This document shows positions 1 to 8,349 of a stretch of 64,000 bases of DNA, piece by piece; position 1 is the first letter of the stretch; every line of letters begins with the position of its first letter. The stretch is from Leptospira interrogans (GTDB lineage Bacteria; Spirochaetota; Leptospiria; Leptospirales; Leptospiraceae). The notes beneath the pieces are model-generated. The model was not told the origin of the DNA, did not search any database, and worked only from the letters and a program-made list of their open reading frames with translations. The position numbers were made by a program, and so were the translations under genes. Location: assembly GCF_900156205.1 (NCBI RefSeq), contig NZ_FTNA01000001.1:124001-188000 (forward strand), read 5' to 3'.

Positions 1-252
1 GGAAATCTCTTTATGTTTTTGAGATGACCTGTAAAAAGTTAAACTTCTTTTGTTACTCAGAATTATATAATAAGTGCCCAACATTTTACACCGAAACAGG
101 TTTTGAAATAGAGATTACGATACTCAATTTTATAAAGGTTGGTAAGTTTGCAGAAATTAGCATTCTTCATTCTTATGAGAATCGTGAAACAGCAATTTTA
201 TGCAAAAATTTGATTGAAAGATAAATTTTAGATTTTATAAAAGTTTTTTATT
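1..252. other. non-coding edge region
   Basis: No convincing gene lies between the window edge and the end of the cobalamin operon. A 66-codon open frame on the plus strand (24-224) lacks a ribosome binding site and recognisable motifs. Its 3' part (about 180-222) closely resembles the repeat-rich gap near 32105-32148, both reading roughly 'aacagcarttttatgcaaaaat'-like sequence, so it looks like repeat-derived non-coding DNA. Confidence 0.5.
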
Positions 253-876
253 TTAAGTCTCTTTTAAAGAAGAATGAATCATGGCAGTTTTAATTTCTTG
301 GAAATTAAATTGAATACATTCTACATTTTGAATATTCGATATATTTTTTATTTTAGATTTATAAGTCTTTAGCATTCTTTTCATAACAAAGCCATGTGTA
401 CATAACGCTATGATTTGATTGGAAAATAAGTTTATCATGTGTATCAGGGAAAGATGTACCCTAATATCTGTTTCTTGTTTTGATTCCCCATTTGGAAATC
501 GAAGTGTGTCATAGAGGGGGTCATGATTATTCCATTTTTTCCAAAAGTTTTTTCCAAAATAAAAATCTACTTCGTTTATTAATTTTCCTTGCCCGTCTCC
601 CAGAAATACCTCTCGGAAGCCGGGATTAAAAATCGGATTTAAATTCAGTTCGTCAGATATAATTTGACTTGTTTCTTGAGCTCTTTTTAAATCACTACTC
701 AATAAAACTTCGATTCCTAATCGTTTTAAAATCAACGCTAAAGATTTTGACTGAAGTTTTCCTTGTTTGTTGATTGAAATTTCTAGATGTCCTTGAAGTC
801 TTCCTTCTCGATTCCAATCAGTTTCCCCATGTCTGAATACGTATATAACATTTGATTTTTTGAATATTTCTTTCAA
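253..876 (-). CDS. cobC: histidine phosphatase, probable alpha-ribazole phosphatase
   Basis: A 207-residue histidine phosphatase superfamily protein. The N-terminal phosphohistidine motif reads FRHGETDWNREGRLQG (His about 16), a REVFLGDGQGK segment matches the usual acidic-residue region, and CTHGFVMKRM supplies the second catalytic His. In cobalamin synthesis this family removes phosphate from alpha-ribazole-5'-phosphate or adenosylcobalamin-5'-phosphate during nucleotide-loop assembly. It is the last gene of the operon, 16 bases after cbiB, and this position is the main reason to prefer cobC over a generic phosphoglycerate mutase-like phosphatase. The substrate is inferred; the superfamily is clear. 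Confidence 0.8.
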   Translation of the reverse strand: MKEIFKKSNVIYVFRHGETDWNREGRLQGHLEISINKQGKLQSKSLALILKRLGIEVLLSSDLKRAQETSQIISDELNLNPIFNPGFREVFLGDGQGKLINEVDFYFGKNFWKKWNNHDPLYDTLRFPNGESKQETDIRVHLSLIHMINLFSNQIIALCTHGFVMKRMLKTYKSKIKNISNIQNVECIQFNFQEIKTAMIHSSLKET

Positions 877-892
877 TTCTTTAACTTCGTTC

Positions 893-1840
893 TTACAAAA
901 AATAAGCTGCTCCTGAATAAATTAAAATGTAAAATATAAAAGTTAAAATCGAAGATAGTAAAATTAGTTTGTTGGTTTGAAGAATTTGTTCGATTTGAAA
1001 TTCTTTTTTTGGATCGCCGAGTTTTGGTTTTATATTTTGAACCCCACTATAAAGATTAACTCCACCTAACTGTATTTCTAAAGCTCCTGCTACAGCCGCT
1101 TCTGTAAGACCTGAATTTGGACTTGGATGTTTTTTCCCGTCTCTTTGTAGAATATATAATGAATTTTTAAAATTATAACCTAGAAACAAAGATGAAAGTA
1201 CAAGTATATAAGATGTAATTCTTGCCGGTAAATAATTTGCTAAATCGTCTATTCTTGCCGGAAAACTTCCGAATCTTAGATACTTTTTGTTTTTGTATCC
1301 GAAAAGAGAGTCTAACGTATTAATGGATCGATATAACATTGCCCATGCAGGCCCACCAAAAACTGCATAAAAAAGTGGAGTTGTAATTCCATCTACTAAG
1401 TTTTCAGCAGTGCTTTCTACACAGGCTCGAATGATTTCAGACTCGCTCAAGTTTTCTGTATCTCGCGCTACGATTTTAGATACTTTTTTACGAGCTAATG
1501 GAAGATTAGTTTGTACTAACGCATCATAAACTTCTTTACTATGATCAATCATATCTCGAATTGCGATCGTAGTATAAATAATCATTATAGATAAGAGTTC
1601 ACCTAAAATCCAATGAAGTTGATTTGCAAATTGTACCGATAAAAATGGTATAATAAAAGAAATTAAATATACGAGACAAGAGGTTAAAATTCCGGCTATT
1701 TCTTCCGAAGAACAATTGTTTCTAAAAAACTTTTCTAAAGCTCTGGCTAACTTTCCGATAGCTCTTACTGGATGAGGGAGGTCTTTAGGATCCCCTAGAA
1801 TCAAATCGACAAGAATAGATATGGCTATGCCCCAAGGCAT
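893..1840 (-). CDS. cbiB: adenosylcobinamide-phosphate synthase CbiB/CobD
   Basis: A 315-residue integral membrane protein of the CbiB/CobD family, which joins the aminopropanol (phosphate) arm to adenosylcobyric acid. Family signatures are visible: the LGDPKDLPHPVRAIG segment near the N terminus, TAENLVDGITTPLFYA in the middle, and RSINTLDSLFGYKN. Several hydrophobic segments span the protein and the length is normal. It starts 3 bases after the stop of the upstream fusion gene, so the two are almost certainly cotranscribed. The aminotransferase-like half of that fusion would supply its aminopropanol phosphate substrate. Note that 'cobD' is used for different enzymes in Pseudomonas and Salmonella nomenclature. 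Confidence 0.93.
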   Translation of the reverse strand: MPWGIAISILVDLILGDPKDLPHPVRAIGKLARALEKFFRNNCSSEEIAGILTSCLVYLISFIIPFLSVQFANQLHWILGELLSIMIIYTTIAIRDMIDHSKEVYDALVQTNLPLARKKVSKIVARDTENLSESEIIRACVESTAENLVDGITTPLFYAVFGGPAWAMLYRSINTLDSLFGYKNKKYLRFGSFPARIDDLANYLPARITSYILVLSSLFLGYNFKNSLYILQRDGKKHPSPNSGLTEAAVAGALEIQLGGVNLYSGVQNIKPKLGDPKKEFQIEQILQTNKLILLSSILTFIFYILIYSGAAYFL

Positions 1841-1843
1841 TTT

Positions 1844-4435
1844 TTAGCCGAGCCCTAATTTACGATAGATGAGATTTATATTTAAAGATTGTCTAACGTA
1901 TCTTGCTAATCTGTCTAAAGACTTTTCTAAATTATAAGACACTTGAACTTTAACTAAAGGAGATTTTCCTTTTCGGATTCTGATTTGATCTAGATATTTT
2001 CTACGAAACTCGTCCTTGTCAAAAATTCCGTGAATGTATGTTCCCCAAATTCTCCCCGTCGGATCGCTGTGTCCTAGTTCTTCAGCTTTTTCGTTTAAAA
2101 GTATTACGCGCGTATTCCCGATAGATTTTGTTTTACCGTGATGAATTTCGTATCCTTCTACTTCTGTTTTTGTTGGAATATGGGTTGCGAAAACTCTTTT
2201 GAGAGATTTATTTTTTTCTAATATAGTTTCAATTTGTAAAAGTGAAATCCCTTGGATAGAACCCTGATCACTTTCGATACGATACGGATCAAAAATGTTT
2301 TTTCCCAGCATTTGATAACCTCCACAAATCCCTACTATGTCCGTTTTTTGATTTCGTGATAAGGCAAAAATTTTATTTACTAAGCCAACATCATATAAAT
2401 GATTCAAATCTGAGATTACGTTTTTGCTTCCAGGAAGAATTAAAACGTCTGGTTCTCCTAAATCTTCGACAGTTCTTACGATTCTAACTCTAACATCTGG
2501 TTCAGCTCTAAGTGCGTCTATATCCGTATGATTAGAAATCCTAGGAATATCAATTAATACAACGTCTAATCTTTCTTCTAATTTTGATGTATCGTCTAAC
2601 GCTCCAGATTTAAATTCCAAGGAATCTTCTTCCGGCAATTTAAGGTTTTTAATGTATGGAACAATTCCTAGGATGGGTTTATTTGTATATTCCTCTATAT
2701 AGTTTACGCCGGTTTTTAAAAGTTCTTTTGCTCCCCGAAAGCGATTGATAATAAAACCAAAAACTAGTTTTCGTTCCCATTCGGTTAGAGTTTCCATCGT
2801 TCCTAAAAGGGATCCAAATAGTCCTCCATGATCTATATTTCCTACTAACAATACATCTGCTTTTGCGTATTCTGCCATTTTCATATTCACTATATCGTTT
2901 TTTTTCAAATTTACTTCAGAAGCACTACCTGCACCTTCTATTATAATTACATTATATTCTGATGCAAGAGAATCGTAAGATTTTTTTACTTCTTCAAACG
3001 CGATAGGTTTGTATTGATCGTAGTCTTTAAAATTCATCGAGTTTAGTGGTTTTCCGTTGATGATTACTTGGGAATCTTTTTCATTCGAAGGTTTGAGTAG
3101 AATTGGATTCATTCGTATATCGGGAAGAATTTTGGCTGCTTGTGCTTGTAGCGCCTGTGCCCTACCTATTTCTTCTCCATTTAAAGTAACAAATGAGTTG
3201 AGAGCCATATTTTGAGATTTAAAAGGAGCTACTTTTATACCATCTTGTGAGAGAATTCTACACAAAGCAGCGGTTAGAATACTTTTTCCAACGTTAGACG
3301 CGGTTCCTTGAAACATAATAGAAGGAGTTTTCTTTCGAGATTTTAGTCTTTGTCGAGTCCCATAAAATATATTTGAAAACGCATCTATAATTTTTTTATT
3401 CTCTTCAGGGGTTCGTACTGCAATTCGGATAAAGTTTTTAGATAATCCAGAAAAGTTTTCGCAATTTCTTACTGCAATCTTATATTTTATAAGTAATTCT
3501 TGAGTTAAATCGAATATATTTTTATTATCCAAGATTTTAATTAAAATAAAATTAGCTTCGCTTGAAAATAAATTCAAAAATTCTAAATTAGAAAGATCAT
3601 ATATCAATTTTTCTTTCCAAATTTTTATATTTTGTTTTGAATTTTCTATATAGTCTTCGTCGGAAATTGCCTTTTCATACACTGAAGCGGCAATGCTGTT
3701 TACATTCCATGTGGGGAGTCTTTTAGAAATATTGGAGCAAATCAAAGGGGAAGCATAACAAATTCCAATTCTTAAACCAGGAAGAGCGAGAATTTTAGTC
3801 ATAGATTGGATTAGAATCATATTCTCGGTTTTATCTTTGAGAAAGGAAGATTCGTTCGTACAAAAATGAATAAAGGATTCGTCGATCACAAAAACAGAAT
3901 TTTGAAATTCTTGTGCTATTTTTAGAACTTCTATTTTATCAAGTGTTACTCCCGTGGGATTGTTTGGATGTCCTAAAAAAACCAAGGCTTTTTGATCTGG
4001 CTTAGATTTAAGTATGTCTCTAAGTTCGTTTATATCTAAACGAAATTGTTTTTCTTCTTTAAGGGTGACTTCGATACAAGGAATCTTTAGAAGTGAAATT
4101 GCCTCTTTGTACCCGCTATAACAAGGAACTGCGATTAATGCATAATCTGCTTGGACTACAAATGGTATTTGAAGTATAAGTTCGGAAGCTCCGTTTCCTA
4201 GAACAATTTGTTCTGTGCATATTCCATATTTTGAATGTATTTTCTTTTTTAAAGAAGTGTAATTTGGATCTGGATAAGAAATGAGGTCTTCTATTTTGGA
4301 ATGTAAAAAGGGCCTTAACCATTCCGGAAAGCCTAATGGGTTTATATTGGCTGAAAAATCTAAAATTTCTTTCGGATTACACCCGGCCTTTTTTGAAAGT
4401 TTGATTAAATTCCCTCCGTGTTCAGGTAAGTTCAT
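1844..4435 (-). CDS. cobQ: fusion: threonine-phosphate decarboxylase-like + cobyric acid synthase
   Basis: An 863-residue two-domain protein. Residues 1 to about 355 form a class I/II PLP enzyme like Salmonella CobD (L-threonine-O-3-phosphate decarboxylase) or Pseudomonas CobC. It has FLGHPNNPTG, VIDESF and the PLP lysine in SMTKILALPGLRIG (Lys214). After a short basic linker, residues about 373-863 form cobyric acid synthase (CbiP/CobQ). That half has the P-loop GTASNVGKS (377-385), an IIIEGAGS motif, the glutamine amidotransferase cysteine in GICGGYQML (Cys704) and a C-terminal HGIFD. The frame is continuous with no stop between the halves, so the fusion is real in this sequence. The stop shares one base with the end of the cobU frame region upstream and cbiB follows after 3 bases. 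Joining aminopropanol-phosphate supply to side-chain amidation in one polypeptide is unusual. Confidence 0.92.
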   Translation of the reverse strand: MNLPEHGGNLIKLSKKAGCNPKEILDFSANINPLGFPEWLRPFLHSKIEDLISYPDPNYTSLKKKIHSKYGICTEQIVLGNGASELILQIPFVVQADYALIAVPCYSGYKEAISLLKIPCIEVTLKEEKQFRLDINELRDILKSKPDQKALVFLGHPNNPTGVTLDKIEVLKIAQEFQNSVFVIDESFIHFCTNESSFLKDKTENMILIQSMTKILALPGLRIGICYASPLICSNISKRLPTWNVNSIAASVYEKAISDEDYIENSKQNIKIWKEKLIYDLSNLEFLNLFSSEANFILIKILDNKNIFDLTQELLIKYKIAVRNCENFSGLSKNFIRIAVRTPEENKKIIDAFSNIFYGTRQRLKSRKKTPSIMFQGTASNVGKSILTAALCRILSQDGIKVAPFKSQNMALNSFVTLNGEEIGRAQALQAQAAKILPDIRMNPILLKPSNEKDSQVIINGKPLNSMNFKDYDQYKPIAFEEVKKSYDSLASEYNVIIIEGAGSASEVNLKKNDIVNMKMAEYAKADVLLVGNIDHGGLFGSLLGTMETLTEWERKLVFGFIINRFRGAKELLKTGVNYIEEYTNKPILGIVPYIKNLKLPEEDSLEFKSGALDDTSKLEERLDVVLIDIPRISNHTDIDALRAEPDVRVRIVRTVEDLGEPDVLILPGSKNVISDLNHLYDVGLVNKIFALSRNQKTDIVGICGGYQMLGKNIFDPYRIESDQGSIQGISLLQIETILEKNKSLKRVFATHIPTKTEVEGYEIHHGKTKSIGNTRVILLNEKAEELGHSDPTGRIWGTYIHGIFDKDEFRRKYLDQIRIRKGKSPLVKVQVSYNLEKSLDRLARYVRQSLNINLIYRKLGLG

Positions 4436-5019
4436 TAAATTTTAACCTTTTGATTTTGTTTAATTTGTCCTTTTATCTTAATGGGAATTCCACTGGACAT
4501 AAAATAAACATAATCTGCGTTATGCGCTATTGTCTGATTGCATATTCCAAGTAAGTCTCTATAGATTCTACCGGCTTTACTCCCGGGAACAAGTCCAAGT
4601 CCAACTTCGCTACTCACAAATATAACGTGTTTTACCTTGGTGTTTCGAATATGTTGCAAAAGCTTTGTACAACTTTTTTTAATCGTAACTTCTTCGATTT
4701 TTCTTTTTTCTATTTTAGATTTATATAATAAATTATTGATCCAGAGGCTAAGGCAATCGATTACTATAATTGACTTCTCAAGAAAATATTCGGATTTAAA
4801 TAAATTCAAAAAATTGAATTCTTCTTCTATGGTTTCCCATATAAAATGGTTTCTTTCTTTTTTATGTTTTAGAATTCTTTGATTCATTTCTTCGTCAAAG
4901 GTGGGACAAGTTGCAATAAAGTATTTTTTTCCTTTTATATCGTTTGCAAGTTCGAGTGCAAATCTGCTTTTACCACTTCTGCAACCTCCTGTAATCAAAG
5001 TGATAGTGGGTATTTGCAT
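4435..5019 (-). CDS. cobU: adenosylcobinamide kinase / guanylyltransferase CobU (CobP)
   Basis: A 194-residue CobU/CobP-type enzyme that phosphorylates adenosylcobinamide and then transfers GMP to it in nucleotide-loop assembly. The P-loop GGCRSGKSRFALELA sits at the N terminus, followed by YFIATCPTFDEEMNQRI, IDCLSLWINNLL and VSSEVGLGLVPG, all in family order. The open frame extends upstream to 5175, but that extension is basic, non-conserved and lies wholly inside cbiZ. The ATG at 5019, just before the conserved QIPTITLITGG, gives the usual length. With this start the gene overlaps cbiZ by 25 bases, which suggests translational coupling. Confidence 0.92.
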   Translation of the reverse strand: MQIPTITLITGGCRSGKSRFALELANDIKGKKYFIATCPTFDEEMNQRILKHKKERNHFIWETIEEEFNFLNLFKSEYFLEKSIIVIDCLSLWINNLLYKSKIEKRKIEEVTIKKSCTKLLQHIRNTKVKHVIFVSSEVGLGLVPGSKAGRIYRDLLGICNQTIAHNADYVYFMSSGIPIKIKGQIKQNQKVKI

Positions 5020-5678
5020 CTTTTTGTTTTTACTTTGAATTTGCTTTTTTTCCAATTTGAAATTCCTTGACTTACTGATTGATAAACTGCCTTTCCAATA
5101 AGATGTCCAGAAAGTGTGTGTTTTCCAGTATAACGTTTTGTTGAAATACAAGAAGGAGATGCAAACGCGATACAATCAGTTCCGGTGCCGGTTGCAAGTC
5201 CAGTTTTACACCGTATCTTTGCTTCCAATACGGCGAGAGTTCTTGCTTCGGTAATGAGGGAAACTGCTTCTAAAGAAGTATTCAAGTCAAATGGGATGGA
5301 ACATTGTACTAGTATATTAATCGTTCCATACGAATTTGATTGGAACGGTGGATCTCCAATTCTAACCGAGTTTCCTAATCCTACAGTGACAACAGATCGA
5401 ATTTTTAAATTTTGTTTTTCTAATATTACTTCCGAATAATTTTCAAGAGAAACACTGGTAAGAAAACCAACTCCATTCCTAGATTCTTTTTTATATAATA
5501 AACTTTTATAGAAGTAGTCGATCGGATCCACTTCCAGAGTTAGATCTTCATCTTTCACACGATGCCATAGAACACAGTCTACTTGTTCTTTCCAGCCTCC
5601 TCCGATTAAAGCCCAACTCAGAACGTTATGTGGTTCTTCAAAGTTTACTTCGAGCCAAGAATCCTTAATATAAATCAT
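4995..5678 (-). CDS. cbiZ: adenosylcobinamide amidohydrolase CbiZ
   Basis: About 227 residues resembling CbiZ, which hydrolyses adenosylcobinamide (or pseudo-B12) to adenosylcobyric acid for salvage. Supporting segments are VVTVGLGNSVRIGDPP, GTINILVQCSIPF, the EARTLAVLEAKIR helix and TGLATGTGTDCIAFASP. The open frame reaches 5732, but the ATG at 5678 makes a 4-base ATGA overlap with the stop of cbiA and is preferred. The 3' end overlaps cobU by 25 bases. CbiZ was first described in archaea and occurs in some bacteria, probably by transfer. Here it sits inside a de novo operon that also encodes CobU, so two corrinoid salvage routes are present. Confidence 0.85.
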   Translation of the reverse strand: MIYIKDSWLEVNFEEPHNVLSWALIGGGWKEQVDCVLWHRVKDEDLTLEVDPIDYFYKSLLYKKESRNGVGFLTSVSLENYSEVILEKQNLKIRSVVTVGLGNSVRIGDPPFQSNSYGTINILVQCSIPFDLNTSLEAVSLITEARTLAVLEAKIRCKTGLATGTGTDCIAFASPSCISTKRYTGKHTLSGHLIGKAVYQSVSQGISNWKKSKFKVKTKRCKYPLSL

Positions 5679-7039
5679 TTCCGTAAACAGGATTGAACAA
5701 ATCCTTCTGCCAAGTTTGGGTTGGAAGCCCAATGAGCGTGTATGTAGGAAGCAAGAATCGAATTTTTGGAATAACCTTCCTCGCTAACTTGATCACTTTT
5801 TCTTTTTCTAAGATTGTAAACAAGTTCGATCGGATTGGATTCATCTAGTTCTAAGTCCGAATAGCGAAATTGATGGCCTCTGAATCTTAGTCCTACTTCT
5901 CCGAAGATTGTTTCTTTTTTTGTAGTTACTTCTACATAACCCAAGGCTTTTAATTTTTTTTCCATAATAGAAGTTGCAGAAATTAAGCCGAGCATCGGAA
6001 AAAATTCTCCTTCGACTAGTTTGATTCCTTTAGAAAGATACATAAGTCCTCCACATTCCGCGTAAATTGGAATATTTTTGTATGATAGATCTCGAATATA
6101 ATTAAGTAATGATTTGTTTTTAGATAGAGTTGGCGCAAAAACTTCTGGATACCCTCCTCCAAAATAAAGCCCATCTACATCAGTAAGTCTGGAATCAGAA
6201 AGAGGAGAAAAAAACACTAATTCTGCTCCGGCTTGTCTGAGTCGCATTAAATTTTCTTCATAATAAAAGTGGAACGCAGAATCCATAGCGATTCCGATTT
6301 TACAACGTTTTAAAGTAGTATTTATATTCGAAACTGGAATTGAAATTTCAGGAGCAGAATTCGCAATTTCAAGAATAGAATTTACTTCTAAACTTTTTTC
6401 TCCTTCTTCTCCCCAAAAATTAAATTTTTCTTCTGATACATTTTCTTCAGACGCGGAATACAGACCTAAATGTCTTTCCGGAAACGTTTGCTCCGAATGT
6501 TTGCAAAGGCCACCTAGAATTGGAACTTCAGTAGATGCATCTTTTAAAAGTTGAATATGAGATGGACTTCCGGTAAAATTAGCGAAAGCTCCCGCTAGAT
6601 TGAGATCTGGGTCAAATATTTTTAGTCCTTTTAAAATTGCAGAAACGGTTCTTGCCATTCCTCTTGTATCTAAAACAACTAACACTGGTGAGGCGAGCCA
6701 CTTTGCAATTTCCGCAGTAGAACCGATTTCGGAGTTTGGAGAATGGCCGTCAAAAAGTCCCATCATACCTTCTATAATTGCGATATCTACGTTATGACAT
6801 GCTTGGTAAAAAGTATTCAGAACTGATTCTTTACCCATCAACCATCCATCTAGGTTGTGACAAATTTTTTGCGAAGCCCTAGAATGGTAAGTAGGATCCA
6901 AATAATCAGGACCACATTTGAAAGTTGCAACTTTCAAACCTTTTTTTCGGAGAATTTGGGTAAGTGCGAGTGCGATTGTAGTTTTTCCAACTCCACTTCC
7001 TGTTCCTCCGATTACAATTCTGGGAATTTTAATATTCAT
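5675..7039 (-). CDS. cbiA: cobyrinic acid a,c-diamide synthase CbiA
   Basis: A 454-residue glutamine-dependent amidase that amidates the a and c acetate side chains of cobyrinic acid using ATP. The N-terminal P-loop GGTGSGVGKTT (residues 11-21) is followed by FKCGPDYLDP and the IIEGMMGLFDG motif. The C-terminal amidotransferase domain has LYFGGGYPEVFA, a nucleophile cysteine in YAECGGLMYL and a terminal HAHWASNP. Length is normal. It overlaps cobO by one base upstream and cbiZ by 4 bases downstream. In the early-cobalt pathway it follows CbiC and precedes adenosylation by CobO. Confidence 0.95.
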   Translation of the reverse strand: MNIKIPRIVIGGTGSGVGKTTIALALTQILRKKGLKVATFKCGPDYLDPTYHSRASQKICHNLDGWLMGKESVLNTFYQACHNVDIAIIEGMMGLFDGHSPNSEIGSTAEIAKWLASPVLVVLDTRGMARTVSAILKGLKIFDPDLNLAGAFANFTGSPSHIQLLKDASTEVPILGGLCKHSEQTFPERHLGLYSASEENVSEEKFNFWGEEGEKSLEVNSILEIANSAPEISIPVSNINTTLKRCKIGIAMDSAFHFYYEENLMRLRQAGAELVFFSPLSDSRLTDVDGLYFGGGYPEVFAPTLSKNKSLLNYIRDLSYKNIPIYAECGGLMYLSKGIKLVEGEFFPMLGLISATSIMEKKLKALGYVEVTTKKETIFGEVGLRFRGHQFRYSDLELDESNPIELVYNLRKRKSDQVSEEGYSKNSILASYIHAHWASNPNLAEGFVQSCLRK

Positions 7040-7575
7040 TAGAAATCGATTCCTTTTTGTGCCGGAATTCCGTTTTGATACGGATGTTTTTGGGCTTCGA
7101 TTACACTCACTAGGTCTGCATAGTCCATCAAAACTTTAGGGCAGTTTCTTCCAGTAATGACTACGTGAAGATCTTTACGTCTTTTTTTTAGAATATTTAT
7201 TACTTCTTCTACGTTCAACCAGCCGTAATGAAATGTATAAGTAATTTCATCTAATATTATAATATTATAATTTTCTTCCAAAATCATTTTGGAAGAAAAC
7301 GTCCACGCCATTCTTGCGGCTGTTTTATCTTTGTCTAAGTTTTCGCTGTTCCATGTAAAACCCAATCCCATGACATGAAAGTCGAGTTCTGGTATTTTTT
7401 TTGAAAACATTTTTTCTCCGGTTTCCCATTTACCTTTTAAAAATTGGACTACCCCACATTTCAGCCCTCTTCCTAAGGCTCTGAAGACGATTCCCAAAGC
7501 AGCCGTAGTTTTTCCTTTGCCGTTACCTGTATAAACGATTACAAGTCCTTTGGAATTCTTTTCGTCTGAGTTCAT
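7039..7575 (-). CDS. cobO: cob(I)yrinic acid a,c-diamide adenosyltransferase CobO
   Basis: A 178-residue ATP:corrinoid adenosyltransferase of the CobA/CobO/BtuR type. The modified P-loop YTGNGKGKTTAALG near the N terminus, VVQFLKGKW, IIILDEITYTFHYGW and VITGRNCP are all characteristic. It adds the upper adenosyl ligand to the Co(I) corrinoid after CbiA. The ATGA overlap with cobM (7572-7575) and the one-base overlap with cbiA place it tightly in the operon. The enzyme needs a reduced corrinoid, which the flavoprotein encoded at 14752-15501 might supply. Confidence 0.95.
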   Translation of the reverse strand: MNSDEKNSKGLVIVYTGNGKGKTTAALGIVFRALGRGLKCGVVQFLKGKWETGEKMFSKKIPELDFHVMGLGFTWNSENLDKDKTAARMAWTFSSKMILEENYNIIILDEITYTFHYGWLNVEEVINILKKRRKDLHVVITGRNCPKVLMDYADLVSVIEAQKHPYQNGIPAQKGIDF

Positions 7576-8336
7576 AGATTCCTTTTGGCCTTTCTGAAAC
7601 CGTGTGAAAAATTCGCGGAATAAAGTCTAGAATCTGCAAAATCGTTACAATCTAAAATTGGACCTATAAATATGATTGCCGTGGAGGAAATTTTTTCCCT
7701 TTTTACCTTAGATACAATGTCGTATAACGTTCCTACTACAACTTTTTGTTCAGGCCAGGTCGCTTTTTGAATGACTGCTACTGGGCATTTTTCTCCATAA
7801 TATGGGGTTAGTCGTTCTACGATTGCTCGGATATGTAAAACACTTAAAAAAAGAGTTAGAGTTGCGCCAGATTGAGCAAGGATTTCAAGTCTTTCCCTTT
7901 CTGGAACCGGTGTTCTTCCTGAAATGCGAGTGATGATAATAGTTTGAGAAACTTCGGGAAGAGTCAGTTCTTTACCTAAAACAGCCGCGGCGGCAGTAAA
8001 AGAACTGACCCCTGGAACAATTTCATATTGAATATTCAAAGAATCTAATTTTCGTATCTGCTCCGCAATAGAACCAAAGATCGAAGGATCGCCGGTGTGA
8101 ACTCTCGCCACGTCTTGATCGTTTTCTTTTGCGGATAATATGACCGAAATGATTTCATCCAAAGTCATACTCGAAGAATCTAATACAATCGCATCTTTTT
8201 TAGTTCTTTCTATTACGGCTTTTGGTACGAGCGAACCGGTATAAAGAACGATTGGACAAGCTTCTATGAGCTTTGCACCTTTAATTGTAATTAGTTCGGG
8301 ATCTCCCGGACCTGCTCCAATGATATAAACTTTCAT
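7572..8336 (-). CDS. cobM: precorrin-4 C11-methyltransferase CobM/CbiF
   Basis: A 254-residue SAM-dependent tetrapyrrole methyltransferase that methylates C11 of (cobalt-)precorrin-4. The N terminus YIIGAGPGDPELITIKG is the uroporphyrin-III methyltransferase signature, and TGSLVP after VLYT is typical of CbiF/CobM. The ARVHTGDPSIFGSIAEQ and EIVPGVSSFTAAAA segments form the SAM and substrate sites. It starts 13 bases after cobJ and overlaps cobO by 4 bases. Other methyltransferases of the operon share the fold, but the TGSLVP segment and motif spacing favour CbiF. Confidence 0.93.
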   Translation of the reverse strand: MKVYIIGAGPGDPELITIKGAKLIEACPIVLYTGSLVPKAVIERTKKDAIVLDSSSMTLDEIISVILSAKENDQDVARVHTGDPSIFGSIAEQIRKLDSLNIQYEIVPGVSSFTAAAAVLGKELTLPEVSQTIIITRISGRTPVPERERLEILAQSGATLTLFLSVLHIRAIVERLTPYYGEKCPVAVIQKATWPEQKVVVGTLYDIVSKVKREKISSTAIIFIGPILDCNDFADSRLYSANFSHGFRKAKRNL

Positions 8337-8349
8337 AAAATATAACTCT

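Noticed and set aside
24..224. 66-codon open frame on the plus strand
   Set aside because: No ribosome binding site or motif; the 3' part matches a non-coding repeat near 32105-32148.
5020..5175. Upstream extension of cobU to 5175
   Set aside because: Not conserved, basic and inside cbiZ; the ATG at 5019 gives the normal CobU length.
5679..5732. Upstream extension of cbiZ to 5732
   Set aside because: Lies inside cbiA; the ATG at 5678 forms an ATGA overlap with the cbiA stop and fits the family start.
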